Origin: Sordariomycetes sp. S80-01Y
Lineage: Eukaryota > Ascomycota > Sordariomycetes
Reading direction: 5' to 3'
Assembly (NCBI GenBank): GCA_037042185.1
Contig: JAXQJY010000022.1
Coordinates: 496,001-560,000 of the forward strand
Length of the DNA: 64,000 nt
Positions 1 to 10,871 of this stretch are shown here, one piece after another. A program made the position numbers and the translations under genes. Numbering within the stretch: the first letter of the stretch is position 1; each line of letters opens with the position of its first letter. The notes below the pieces were generated by a model. The model had not been told where the DNA came from and searched no databases. It worked only from the letters and a program-made list of their open reading frames with translations.

Positions 1-1088
1 AGTTTATGGAACCAAATAATGTCAACTTAATCATAATTGAAAGAACTCTTGAAGTTGCACCAAGCGATCGTTTTGCGCCAAATGTGATCAATGCCATTGT
101 AAAAGCCTTGTTACCAATGGTATCAAATTCTAACCCTCATCGAATTCATTGTACTCTACACGCCCAGCTGCGAAAACAACGACAGAAAATGGATATTGCA
201 GATATGCCGTTTCGACAGGCAGGGAGGGCGACTGACAGCGACACCAGACTTGTGGCAAATTGGACGGATGTTGTATTTGATGACGACGGTATTTCGACGT
301 GTTCAGAACGATGAGTAATGGCAAATAGTGAGCCGCCAGGGCTCCAATTTGGTGGCGCACGGCCTGTGTCGAGACTGCGAATCTAGCAGCTCAGGCAGTA
401 AGGCCCCCTAGGCCCCTCTAGGCCCCCTGTTGGTGTCGTCGGCCTCATAGTTTCGGAACTATTGACAGCCGAGCGGGCTTGGAGTGATCGCTCCAACTAA
501 AAGCTTTGACTTTGGAAATATACTGGGGTCCAACATCATTTCCGAGTCTAAACTACAGCTGGCTAGAATTCATCTTCTATAACATTACGACCCTCTTCGC
601 GGCGAGTCAATACTTCCGGTGAAGAGGGAAGGGTTGGCACCATCTTCCAGGGCGCGATCATGTAAGACGATTGGTTGAGACCCCCGCTACCCAAGCGACC
701 TGCGACGGCGGCACCTACGAGAATCACAGCGCGGTGATGAAGTGTAATTAATGAAAAGGCTAAAGACGGATGTAGGCAATTGCTGAGATTAAGCAGATAG
801 CGACAAATTGTTGTTCAGGGGTTATGTCTTGGGTGTCTATCTCGCTCGTTTCTCATTGTCTCGAAGCCTCGAAGAAGCGGCAGGCGTTCCGAGCCGCTTT
901 CGATGGCCCAACGAAACAATCCGATCCCCATCCCCAGTCGAAACATTTTACGTGCTTTAAAAAAAAAATGCCCGAATGAAACAGAACTTATATGCAGTTT
1001 TATTTCAGGGGTGCACCCGGCTGCTTCAGGACGAGTTCCGCATTCTACCACGAATCCTTACCCCGTCCCAGCGTCCGCCTTCCGGCAC
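1..1088. other. Gene-free left edge
   Basis: I see no supported gene. There is an ORF of about 100 codons near the left edge, but it lacks any recognisable domain. A short run of repeated TAGGCCCC-like units lies around 400-430. The right part is 3' flanking DNA of the muramidase gene. Confidence 0.5.
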
Positions 1089-1969
1089 TCAGCACTTCAC
1101 AGGCAAAGCCTTCTCGTCCGTGGCCTTAGCCGCCAGGGCAATTTCTGCGTTGCGGCGACGGACCAGACCTGGGAGCGGCCCGTTGTTGCCATTGACCCAT
1201 TTCGGGAGCTCCTCCTTGTACACAGTGCTGACGTTTTCTCCGTTGTTGAGGCGCTTGATGAGTTGTGAGCCTTGAGCCGCACCGCACCCGACGTTAAATG
1301 ACCAGCTAACGATGGCGCCATACTGGTTGGCGTTGAGCGTGACACCACCACCAACCATGTCCGTAATGCACTTCTCAAAACGCTGGGGGTAATGTCAGCT
1401 CAGATGCGGCGAATGAACGTCCGCAAAACTCACCGCCATGTCATCTGCAAGAAGCTTTTTGCCATCTGTCTTTGAGAGGGGAATGGAGTACTTGACGTCG
1501 GAGCATCGGGAGTTGGAGCACAAGTGTCCGTACCCAACTGTGTAATGGCCGGTCGCATCGACGTCTATAATCAATCAGACACAGTATTCATAACCGAATT
1601 GGATAACTTACAGATAGTCGAGACGAAACCTTCGAATTCAGCGATCAAATCGACGGTGGCGGAATTGGACTTGGGCGGGCTGCATCCACCCCCCTCGCAC
1701 TTGTCGGTGACATAGCCGTCGCTCCCGGTCTTGACGTAGTAATCAGAGACGTAGCAGCCATCCTGCGTCTTGTCCCAGATGGAATTGCCAAAGATATCGG
1801 TGCCTTCGGTTTGGCAGCTGATGTCGACGTTGGTGTCTTTCTTGTACGTCTTCTTCACCGCGAAGCTCGTGCCCGGGCCGGAACGACACTTGACGTCGTC
1901 GGCGGTGATCGGGTAGGCTGTTGCCGTGGATATCGCAGAGGCGAGCACGGTGAGGGTAAGGAACTTCAT
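1089..1969 (-). CDS. Secreted GH24 muramidase (T4-lysozyme type) with N-terminal SH3-like domain
   Basis: Three exons, 1969-1612, 1564-1434 and 1382-1089, give 260 residues. Residues 1-19 look like a signal peptide. Residues about 20-95 form a small cysteine-containing domain starting ITADDVKCRSGPGTSF, which resembles bacterial-type SH3 cell-wall-binding domains. Residues about 105-260 match glycoside hydrolase family 24. The E-D-T triad of T4 lysozyme is visible as E113 in AEFEGF, D122 in YVDATGHYT and T128, followed by VGYGHLC. Exon 1 ends at GTAAGT and exon 2 at GTGAGT, and both joins keep phase. The enzyme should cleave bacterial peptidoglycan outside the cell, so the likely roles are antibacterial defence or feeding on bacteria. 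The substrate is inferred from the family. The gene for a cysteine-rich peptide lies 1.3 kb upstream on the same strand. A TATA-like stretch precedes the start. Confidence 0.9.
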
Positions 1970-3228
1970 GGTGCCGAGGCTTGGGTAAGTAAGGCTCAAT
2001 TCGCTGCGAAGAGGTTGCAAGGTGCCACTGAGACAGGAGCAGGAGGTCTTTCAGGTCCTATATATAATGAGAAGCTCGAACCCTTGCGTCTCAAGACGTG
2101 AGAAGGCTGAGGGTATGTCAGACGGATGGATTTGTCGCCAATTGAATCCACCTCTGCAGATTTGCCTAGAGTGCAAAAATGCCTAACGTCTCAGCCGCGG
2201 CTGTTCGTATCTGATCGTATATCAACCGAGCCGCAGCCATTCGAGGACATGATCGTCGTGAAGTTTGCCAAATTCCGAACGAGGTTACATTGGGTCCACA
2301 CAGAACGGGCCTCTTATGAAGGCACTCAGGATACGATTTGTACGCTCACTTCCTAATCGGAACGGTAGCTCCAATATCGACCCTAATCAATCGTCATCAA
2401 TACCCAGCTCGCAGTTCTATATTCAAAGGCCAAAACTGCTTTGAGTACAATATCTATCTAGGATATTATTGGATGATACGCGACGTGGGGTTCGACGGTA
2501 GAACACAACGGAAATCTGGAGGGGATCTGTAGGGAATATAGCAATGACGCTAGACCTTTTCTTTACATCAGGGGGTTTCTGCTATTTTTAGATCTCCTTG
2601 AGCGAGTAAGTAGGTGCTGCTCGCGCATAGACTTCAATCCTTCGTTAGGCTGATTGGGGTGAGGTTGTTAGGGGCATACCTTGCTACACATAACCAATCA
2701 CTCCACGGATCGATCCTCTACATTTTAAGCTGTAACAACCGTTTGAAGAGATGCAAAGTCCCGGTCTCCATTGGGCAAAGTGTATGTGGACCAATTCTTG
2801 GTTGCGCTTTTAGCGAGTACACACGGTAAATCCACTTTCCCTCGCACAAAATTAGGAATATTGGTAATGGTCGTAGTTACTTCGAAGGACATGGAAGAGT
2901 TCAGTCTCACATCAATTCAGCAAGTTTTAAGGCGGAGTCCGCATAATGAGTGGTGTGAATTGATCTCGATTACTCAAGCCCCTTCAACCAACATAGAGAG
3001 CCAACATCGACACTGCAGATAGATGAGGCGTATACGATCCACAAGAGAATAAAAGTTCGGCCGATCCATAGAAAACATCAACTGATCCTGGCGACGCAAA
3101 GCAGAGGAGCTTGCAGCATAACACTGTCACCTTGGCCGCCACGTCTCGAGAGCTCAGAGCAATCTCGCAAGCTCAACCAAATAGTACCCAAAGGCGAGCT
3201 CTACGGGTGCTCAACAAGCATAGAGGAT
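1970..3228. other. Intergenic, upstream of muramidase
   Basis: This holds the muramidase promoter and the 3' side of the cysteine-rich peptide gene. An open frame on the minus strand (about 2725-2916) reads like protein but has no start, signal peptide or recognised domain. Nothing else is supported. Confidence 0.4.
2059..2068 (-). promoter_or_regulatory. TATA-like box of the muramidase gene
   Basis: The alternating run TATATATAAT (plus-strand reading) lies about 90 bases upstream of the muramidase start codon, in a suitable place for a core promoter element. This is by position and composition only. Confidence 0.45.
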
Positions 3229-3563
3229 CTAGCAGGACCAGTTGTTGCAGCCGCAGTAGCTAGAAGTGCAACGGTAGCAACGGTATCCCAGCCAGTAGCA
3301 GTAGTTGCTGCAGCCGGAAATGGAGAAGCCACCACAGAAGGCCTGCGCACTCAGGTCACCGTCATCGGCAGCTTGAGGTGTCAGTAAGCGTACGAATCAA
3401 AGTGCCTCGAAGATTCAGGAAGCTTACGAGAAACGAGGGAGATCTCCTGGTTGGCATCAAGGGTCTTCATTGCGCCCTCGGAGGCCACGCCGCCGTTTTC
3501 ATTGTCGGCCGGGGCAGCCATGGCGAGGGTCGCGAGAGCGGCGAGAACGAAGGTGGCCTTCAT
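3229..3563 (-). CDS. Small secreted cysteine-rich peptide, defensin-like cysteine spacing
   Basis: Two exons, 3563-3428 and 3371-3229, join in phase across a 56-base intron (donor GTAAGC, acceptor CTCAAG) to give 92 residues. Residues 1-17 (MKATFVLAALATLAMAA) are a clear signal peptide. A cysteine-free, acidic stretch of about 40 residues looks like a propeptide. The last 35 residues hold all eight cysteines, at 58, 66, 70, 77, 80, 85, 87 and 92. The C-X3-C (66/70) followed by C-X-C (85/87) is the core pattern of CS-alpha/beta defensin-type peptides, with two extra cysteines. The mature part is rich in Tyr, Gly, Ser and Asn. Secretion and disulfide bonding are well supported; antimicrobial or effector activity is inference. 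It could instead be a different small-protein fold with a chance resemblance. No family member is recognised by name. Confidence 0.75.
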
Positions 3564-6104
3564 ATTGAATGATTTGGAGGTTTTGGAGATTTTGGAGGCT
3601 GAGGGTGTCTGATGGAGTGGATGTCTGTTGATTCAAGGTGGTAGTTGATGCTCGAATATGTCATGACGGGAAGATGGCGCCCTCTTATACTTTTCCACCA
3701 GCTTCAATGTTCTCCCAACAGCTCTTGAGCCGGAAGGACTGTCTTGCCGGTTCTCCTCGACTCTGACCTTTGAGAAGAGAGAGATGTTTTGTTCGTGTGA
3801 TCGTGGCTTGCAGTGTCTTCTCCTAAGTAAGCATCCAGAGCGAGGGATCGTGGTGACAGGAAGGGGCCATGGCGCGTTCTAACACTACCTGAGCTTACGC
3901 CCCCCTTCACGAGCATTGAGACTTCACGCATTTCTTGCCTACAAATCCATTAGCTCAATCTTGGCGAATGAGAGAGGAATAGACCTTCACCTTATTCTTG
4001 GCCAATCCAACAGCAACATGGTGATGCCAAGCCCTTCCCGCTGTTCACTTGAACCAAGAATAGCACCGTCGCCGGGCCATCGGTAGTAATACCGTGACAT
4101 GTGCGCATCGTCTTGGACCCTTAAAGTACGCAGTCCGGGGCATCGCCGCAGACACGCGACCTGCGGGAAGGGGGATCATCCTGGCTCCGTCCAATCACAA
4201 TTTGCCCGATCATTTCAGCTTCGGGAGTTGCTGCTCGCCCTGAGTTCAGCCCTGCGTTGCCGTGGCTGTGTTGGTTGGCTAGCTAGTTTGCAGGGGTATC
4301 TTCGTGTATGTCGTATAAATCCCGATAGGTCAGACGGAATTTGCCCAGACCGACTGTCAAAAACTGCCGAAGCCACTGAGCTTCATAAACAACGAGGTCT
4401 AGGTGGTAGATCTCTCATAGAACATTCAATGAAGTAAATGAATGACCTATGCTTTCCCCAGGGGCAGTGTGGGTTTTGCCAACGGTGCGTCACATGTCCT
4501 CACTTCCTGAGGTCTTTATGTACGTAAGCTCGAGGTTACAACAAAGAATCAGGGTGCTACAGCTGAGCGTAACACCGCAGCTGGGGAAGTCAAATGCCAT
4601 CCCCGGTTTGGAAGTGATCTGCCATGCGGCTTGCCAGCATTTGAATCGTCTGATGTGCTGCTGGCGCAGACACCTACAATGCTCCCGGGCCGATTCGCCT
4701 CGGATACGACAATGAATGCAGGACCACACGTGAAAGCTGGGGTTGATCCTAAATCTTGGCTTCCCAAGGCTCATTGTGCTGGAGTAAGATTGCTGGACTG
4801 CGAAGTCGTGCTAAGAAGACCGTCTATTCTTAAAATTCACGCTGGGCAACCTCGGTTGGTTTTCAGGTATGTCCAACCCCGGGGTCATCCCAACAGGTCA
4901 AGTATGAAGACGTAGCTCAAGAATGTCATCTCATGCAGTTCGAATCTCGAGACAAACCTCACTGAGCGTCTGTCAGGGTCTGTGAAAAGACCTGGAATCT
5001 GCAAGATGCGTCTAGACCAGACCTCTGCCCAACCGTGGACGGGATGGGCACAGAGCTGTGCCGTTGTGGATGCAACCAGTTGGATTCAACAGCCTTTGAA
5101 AACAGTCCGAGAGAAGAGCTAGCACTCGGATTCTCCGGGCGCATCAGTCGGGTTTACCTTTCAAGTCCCAGAGCCGACGTTCCGCGGTACCATGGCAGCA
5201 GCTGTGGGGAGGTCCAGGCATCAGTTGGCAAATCGTTTCTCAACAAAAGAAATGAGCTTCTGTACGTAACGCAGTCACCCGACTCTAAGACACAGGATTT
5301 CCAAACTTGAAAACGGAAGTTGAGCGGTAGATTATACATATGTGCGTTGGAACCTAAACCGCTGCTGACACTTTATAGGGAAAGTACCTAAGCGCTAGAG
5401 CGGGTGTTATTTGTGGGGTGAAGGTTTGAAATCAATAGTAGTATTCAGGCTCTCCTGAATACTCATCCGACACAGCCCTTTCTACTCCGTGTGAATCGTC
5501 TTGAGCCTGAGGACTCACCAATCCTTGCCACTGAGAAACGACTGGCAGTAGTTGAGTGGACAGCCTCAGTGGTGTCGCCATTTGGCCACGAGAGCTCAAT
5601 CAAGGCACATATGGGATTGGTGCTGAGAGTCCTCATTACACCGAAGCATGGGTCTGTGGTGGAATCGCAGTAGGCAGAGACAGATGGCTTCAGATCCCGC
5701 GTTGGCCACCTGGGTAGTCACGGTGCATGTGCTTGGACAAGTTGCACCATTGACTTCGCCTACCAGAGAGAAGCAACAGTCTGTCGGATATATATCGTAT
5801 CCCATATCACACAAATGCCTTCTATTTACCTCCCAGCGACGGTTTAATTCCCGGGTATTGGTGTCTTGGCAATGGAATCCGTACTAAATCGAGATCCATA
5901 CGCTTAAGCTTGAATCACGACGCTTGCGGCCCCGCGGCGGACAGATTGACGTCATGGGGATACGCGTGTCGCACAAGCTCAGCTACGACCAAGATTAGAT
6001 TCCGACGCCTGCCGCCAGACTCTCTCGACGACTATCCTTTCATCCAACCAGTGCAGGTGCCCAGAAGGTTATCCAGACGATCATTGTCATCATCATCATT
6101 CACC
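3564..6104. other. 2.5 kb intergenic region without supported gene
   Basis: Many short frames exist on both strands but none shows a domain, a start with a signal peptide, or coherent splicing. Between about 5463 and 5814 on the minus strand, two overlapping frames contain several cysteines. I could not build a gene from them. The last 200 bases are the promoter and 5' UTR of the next gene. Confidence 0.4.
3684..3689 (-). promoter_or_regulatory. TATA-like box of the cysteine-rich peptide gene
   Basis: On the minus strand this reads TATAAG, about 120 bases upstream of the peptide's start codon, in a normal position for a fungal core promoter. Confidence 0.4.
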
Positions 6105-6483
6105 ATGGCCGGAACACAACCCACCGAACAAGCCCGAGAAGCTTCCTTCAAGGAGCAACTCGACCGTGTCTCGGACGAGAAGCGCCAGGCCGAGGCGCAA
6201 AAGAACCAGCCGCCCAATCCAATCGTCGAAAAAAGTACGCATAGCAAGACCTTTGTCTTTCGACATCCTCACTGACCCGTCCCCAGTCACAGAGTACGTC
6301 CCGGCCGCGTCCAAGATCTTGGGCAGTTCGAAGCAGCCGGAAGAGCCCACCAAGTCGGAGGACATTCCCGGACCGCCTGAGAGGCCGCACCACGACCACA
6401 AGATTGAGGACTTTGTGAGGGATCAGCACCGCAGCAAGACAGAGGACGGGTCGATCAAGCTCGACGGCAACGGGAGCTCGTGA
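6105..6483 (+). CDS. Small conserved-looking fungal protein, unknown function
   Basis: Two exons, 6105-6234 and 6287-6483, give 108 residues. The intron has donor GTACGC, a CTGAC branch site at about 6272 and acceptor CCCCAG. The start is ATG in a good context (caccATGg) after a repetitive tcatcatcatcatt leader. The protein is very hydrophilic: charged and proline-rich, with an N-terminal stretch likely to be helical (residues 8-35, rich in E, K, Q and R) and a C-terminal segment GPPERPHHDHKIEDFVRDQH. There is no signal peptide, membrane segment or recognised domain. It looks like a small, partly disordered intracellular protein. I assign no function. Confidence 0.65.
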
Positions 6484-7101
6484 GGGCTCATTATGGCATC
6501 GATAGGCGCAGGTGTACGTAGCGTGGCACGAATTGACGACGCGATGACAGCTTTGCAACCTCACCAGTCGTGTTTGCGTTATGCTTTGAGCCACCGTGAC
6601 ATGCGATACGGCCGACGAGGCATGATAGGCAGTCACACGAAATACAGAGAGCACCGAGTCACGCTACGGATCGAGTCTTCAATTATCATACTACAGCAAC
6701 AAGAGATGTCCCCCCTTCTTGGCATCTCCCGCCCACGGACACCAGCGCCCAACGGACGCGCAGTGAATGCGAGAGAATTCCTATATCCAAGGGTTTTACT
6801 CTTCTGAGCGCTTCCCACGAATGGAAAAGGCAACACATCACCGTGAGATATCTGGGTGAAGGTCGTGGCAGCTCAGTTGGCTTTTTGATAAAGAAGAAAG
6901 AAAAGAAGAAGGAGAGAATTTTGCTGCGCGTCGGCGGCTGATATGCTGGTGCGCGAGAGCGCGCTAGTCTGCTTTAGGTGTTTAGTCAGCGAGGCTGGGC
7001 CCGTATCGATAGAAAGCCCTCAGGCTGAGCCCGCAGTGGGCCGTCGCAATTTGGAAGTGGGCGTGTATAGACGCAAACTTTGAGCACAGCCGTTCATCAA
7101 A
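6484..7101. other. Intergenic between small protein gene and tRNA
   Basis: No gene is supported. A purine-rich AAAGAAGAAAGAAAAGAAG stretch lies near 6890-6910. The tRNA upstream flank follows. Confidence 0.4.
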
Positions 7102-7190
7102 GCGCGCGTGGCTCAATGGCAGAGCGTCTGACTACGATTACAAGTTAATCCATTATCAGGAGGTCGCAGGTTCGACCCCTGCCGTGCGCT
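7102..7190 (+). tRNA. tRNA-Arg (anticodon ACG) with a 17-base intron
   Basis: The acceptor strand GCGCGCG (7102-7108) pairs with CGTGCGC (7183-7189), with one G-T pair, and the discriminator base is T7190. The D arm is GCTCAATGGCAGAGC. The anticodon stem TCTGA (7127-7131) pairs with TCAGG (7156-7160). The anticodon loop begins CTACGA with ACG at 7134-7136, and the next 17 bases (7138-7154) are an intron one base 3' of the anticodon, the canonical site. The T arm is GCAGG-TTCGACC-CCTGC. After A-to-I editing of position 34 it would read the CGU/CGC/CGA arginine codons. All four arms can be drawn, so confidence is high. Confidence 0.93.
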
Positions 7191-7205
7191 TTCTTTTTGC
7201 TTTTT
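7191..7205 (+). terminator. Poly-T terminator of the tRNA gene
   Basis: Two runs of five T residues directly follow the tRNA 3' end (TTCTTTTTGCTTTTT), the usual RNA polymerase III stop signal. Confidence 0.8.
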
Positions 7206-8419
7206 GATCATCTTAGCTATGGATGTCCTTCACGATGTCAGTGTCTGGTGCCGGGGAGCAGACCTGTGCTGTGGCGCTACCCTACGGTCCCGTTTTTGAC
7301 ATGGATTGCCGCACCTGAATTTTTCATAGCGCGTGACGTTAAAATTTTATCGGTCTGAATATGAGGAGATTTCGAAATATTCATTTGATTGCCTCTGCAG
7401 CTTGTAGTGGCTTGGGCGATCTCAGGAAAACAATGGAAGCCGGCAAGTGTTTGGTTCAGTCGGTAAAATGCATTGCGGTAGGTGTTAACTCGTATCGATG
7501 ACAACACGCCACAGGGCTAAATGAAAACAACGCATCGAGCACTTATATCTCAAGCTCCAAGATAACATGCAAGCCATTCAAGTGTTGACTACAACTCTGC
7601 GTGAGCTGATCCCACCAGTTGACGGAGATGACAGTACAGTTTCTCTAAAGACGTACGCAATAAGTTGCCGTCGATGAAGCCACTTCAATTCCTTCACTAG
7701 GAGCTCTATAAAAAAATATTACACTTCACTAGAATATGTGATTCATCCACGTACCGAGTCACGTACACCTCTTCATCACTCGCAAGCACATGGAAAGCCC
7801 CAAGACCAACCAAAAGGCGGGCAAACAATTGCTAGAAGATTAAAGCAGTCCAAACACCTCTTTAATATCCTTATTTCAGTTGAATAGCAATGTAAGCCTT
7901 TCGAAAGTAACACCTGCGTGGCTGTCGACCCAGTGCACCGAGGCAAGCAAAAAAGGGGTAAAGCCAGCGGCCGTGCCTGTTCGCTGGGGCATTCCCCCTC
8001 CACCAAGCAGACAGGCACTGGAAGCGAGGATGTACGTTTGTCAGCCCCTGAAACCCACCTCTGGGTTTGCTAATGACACTATCAGCCTACCGAAGCTGTT
8101 GGATGATGTGTTTGCTGGCAACAGATGGTCGCAGCCGCTGGCAGTGCACTCCTTCGTGGCCTAGGCTTGACGATCAAGTGGAAAGAGCGAGGCACAATCG
8201 CCCCGCCGCAACTGCCCGAACTGCTGCTAACAGGAGTCTGGCGTGATCAGAATCTGATGAGATCAAGTCGCCTTCATCCCATTTATCCCACTCAGGCTCC
8301 TCTGCTCTACACTTACTTCTCACACACACACTGGAACCTCACCACAAAAACCTCCATCCACTTCATCAACCAGTGACGAGCTGAATTTTAAAGCGAAAAG
8401 AACTGCAATTTGTCAAAAG
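7206..8419. other. Intergenic, 1.2 kb
   Basis: I see no supported gene. The last 150 bases are pyrimidine-rich (runs such as CACACACACTGG and CACTTCATC), typical of a fungal promoter and 5' UTR, and lead into the next start codon. Confidence 0.4.
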
Positions 8420-9498
8420 ATGGCTTCAAACACGCTCGACCTGCCCGAGGACTTCCTCCAGTACCGCACCGACTTTTACACGCACGGCGAGCTCGAGGGT
8501 CTCAAGATCGGCGAAATCCATCCCAAGGACCAGAAACGCTTCCTCGCCCGGGACTGGGCCGTCCTGAACAAGCTATGGGAGCTCAAGGAGCTTTCTCGCC
8601 TCCTCACCTCTTCCCGGCTCACCGAACTCACGGGTATCGAGGCCGAGCGCGTCCTTGAGTCGGAGGGTAAGGCAGCAGTCCACATGCAGGAGCCTGTCGC
8701 TTCCAAAATCAGGAGAGCCGAAGGGACCTTTCACTGGGGCAGTGACAAGAGTGACCTTAAGGGATTCAATAAGGAACAAGCTGTTGAAATGGTATGCTGC
8801 CTTGCAATCATTCGAAGTGTATAGCCAAGCTGACAATTTAACAGAGCATCTCGCTCGCAGTCAAGGCCCAGAAGGAGCTCATGTGCACCGAACTCATCGC
8901 GAACCTCGTCATCGGGGGCGTCTTCAAAGACCTCAAGGAGAAGCTCAAGAAAGACACGCACCATCCAGCCGCCCGAGACAAGATCATCCGGCTCATCAAG
9001 GACTGCGAGAAGTACCACCACACCCTCCGCACCGGACCGCCGCCGGACGTCTGCTCCCTCCTCGCCGAGCTGCGCGACTACGGCCGGAACTACAACTGGG
9101 ACAAGTCCGGCAGCAAGCCGATCCTCGGGGGCAAGTTCAAGACCAAGGGCATCCTTGAGTACTTCAAAGGGGGCCGCGAGGCGCTCTTCAAGGCGGCCGA
9201 GGAGTGGACGCAGCAGAGGAGGGCAGAGGGAAAGGGTGACGATGCACCTCTGGACGTGAGCGAGATCGTTAAGATGGCCAGCCGCATGGGTCCGCTCGTG
9301 GAGAACACGCTGAAGAAGGCGAACGGGCTGCCGGACGAGGCGAACCTGAAGACGGATCATCAACTTGTCGAGGAGCAGATCGGGCTGTACATGGTGCAGG
9401 TGGCGAAGCAGATGGGCTGCCCACTGGAGGACGAGGCTGGCATCCTCAAAGGGACAGGCGGCTCGGCTGGCAAGACGCTCAAGAAGCAGAAGAAGTGA
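8420..9498 (+). CDS. Conserved-looking protein of unknown function, 341 residues
   Basis: Two exons, 8420-8791 and 8845-9498, join in phase. The intron has donor GTATGC, a TGACA branch region and acceptor TAACAG. The start is ATG in the context aagATGG. The protein is highly charged and mostly helical, without signal peptide or membrane segment, and ends in a lysine-rich tail (KTLKKQKK). Residues about 20-60 include GLKIGEIHPKDQKRFLARDW, and residues about 185-215 include LRDYGRNYNWDKSGSKPILG. I do not recognise a domain. Codon use is strongly GC-biased at third positions, as in the neighbouring real genes, which supports an expressed gene. It is convergent with the aldolase gene, 267 bases away. 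No function is proposed. Confidence 0.7.
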
Positions 9499-9765
9499 AG
9501 GCTCCTTGGTCAGGGACCTGTGAAGCAGTACCTGACCTTAGAGATGCTTGAGCTTCCGCATGGAGACTGAGCGAGTTTCACGGAGGAGATGAGATCGACT
9601 TGATTCCGAAGTGCTGGTGGACGCTGGGCGTGGACGAGAAGAGCATGGTGGACGAGGCCTGGCAAGATGTGTTAATAAAATCAATGTGAAAACGCTATGT
9701 TCATGCAACCCATCGCCGACATATGTAATCCATCGCTCAAGACTGAACCCCCTACTTTTCGACCT

Positions 9766-10737
9766 CTACAAGCTCTTCTCTACCTCTATCGCCTCCTTGG
9801 TGCCCTCGGCAATGGCCGTGACCTGGCTCTTCTCCAACCGCTTCAGGGGCGGCCTCGGGTAGCCGCCGTAGCCGTAGTACATGTCAATGGCGCCCTTGGT
9901 GCCGGCGATGGCGGCCTTTGTCAACGGCCAGTCGCCCCGGCTCAGGACCTTCTGCAGCTTCTCTGCCTCGTCGCGCTTGCCCTCCACCCACAGATCCCAG
10001 ACCTTGGTGCACAGCTTGGGCAGGACGTTGGCGCCACCGGCGATGATGCCCGAGCCGCCGGACACGAGGGTCTGGACGGTGAAGTCGCACATGCCACCAA
10101 AGGCCATGTAGCCCGAGCCCTCGGAGAAGGGGGTCTTGGCGTTGGCGCCGAGGGCGACGCGGGTGAGCTTGCCCGTGTTGCCGCAGGTGAACTTTGTGCC
10201 GACGATGTTGGGGTGTTCCGAGAGCTTGAGGAGGGTGTCGCTGTCGAGGTCGATGCCGGAGACGGCGCCGGGGTAGTTGTAGATGATGACGGGGAGGGGG
10301 CTCTTGTCGGCCACGGTGATGAAGTAGTTGAAGATGGCCTCGGCGTCCATCTGCGCCTTGTAGTAGCTCGGGGGGAGCAGCATGGCGTAGTCGGCGCCGA
10401 CCTCATGGGCAGCCTTGCACAGGTCGAGGGTTCCGCGAACGGAGCCCTCGGTGGCGCCAAAGATGATGGGGGTGGACTTGAAGCCAGCTTCGTCGAGGGC
10501 CTCGCGCGTGGCCTTTGTGATGGCGATCTTCTCGTCCCGGGTGCAGTGGACGGCTTCACCATTGGAGCCCAGGGTGACGAGGCCGACAAGACCAGATTTC
10601 ACGAGGCGCTGGGCGTGCTTCTTGATGGTGGGGATGTCCAGGTCCTCGGTCTCGGGGTCGAAGAAGGTCATGGTAGGGGCGTAGATGCCGCAGGGCAGCG
10701 TTCGCGGGGCGACATGCCCGTTACCGTTGGCGGTCAT
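9766..10737 (-). CDS. gaaC/lga1: 2-keto-3-deoxy-L-galactonate aldolase
   Basis: A single exon of 323 residues belongs to the dihydrodipicolinate synthase/N-acetylneuraminate lyase superfamily. Visible landmarks are the substrate-carboxylate loop GSNGEAVH (about 57-64), the active-site tyrosine in YNYPG (about 153-157), and the Schiff-base lysine K182 in NIVGTKFTCGN. Length and sequence fit the fungal enzyme that splits 2-keto-3-deoxy-L-galactonate into pyruvate and L-glyceraldehyde, the third step of D-galacturonate (pectin) breakdown in the cytosol. The start was chosen at MTANGNG because a stop-free extension upstream lacks a better ATG. The gene is divergent from the reductase at 12981, and a shared promoter with TCCNCCAAT elements supports the pathway assignment. 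A different DHDPS-family aldolase is the main alternative, but the partner gene makes that unlikely. Confidence 0.88.
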   Translation of the reverse strand: MTANGNGHVAPRTLPCGIYAPTMTFFDPETEDLDIPTIKKHAQRLVKSGLVGLVTLGSNGEAVHCTRDEKIAITKATREALDEAGFKSTPIIFGATEGSVRGTLDLCKAAHEVGADYAMLLPPSYYKAQMDAEAIFNYFITVADKSPLPVIIYNYPGAVSGIDLDSDTLLKLSEHPNIVGTKFTCGNTGKLTRVALGANAKTPFSEGSGYMAFGGMCDFTVQTLVSGGSGIIAGGANVLPKLCTKVWDLWVEGKRDEAEKLQKVLSRGDWPLTKAAIAGTKGAIDMYYGYGGYPRPPLKRLEKSQVTAIAEGTKEAIEVEKSL

Positions 10738-10863
10738 GATGTGTGTGTGTGTGGGCGATGAGTAGATCAAGGGCGATGCTTGTGGAAAGGATGCCGCTTG
10801 GCGAGTTTGTATGTGAGACAGAGTGAGAGGAGACGTGTGCGCGCGCTGGCCGGGGACGGTGGC

Positions 10864-10871
10864 ACTTATAA
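10864..10871 (-). promoter_or_regulatory. TATA-like element of gaaC
   Basis: The palindrome CTTATAAG lies about 127 bases upstream of the aldolase start codon. Confidence 0.5.

Noticed and set aside
5463-5814. Two overlapping cysteine-containing frames, thought to be another secreted peptide
   Set aside because: No signal peptide and no splice choice joins them into one coherent protein with a start codon.
9697-10761. 354-codon plus-strand frame opposite the aldolase gene
   Set aside because: It is the antisense shadow of the aldolase, very rich in Gly, Ala and Val with no domain. The aldolase motifs fix the coding strand.
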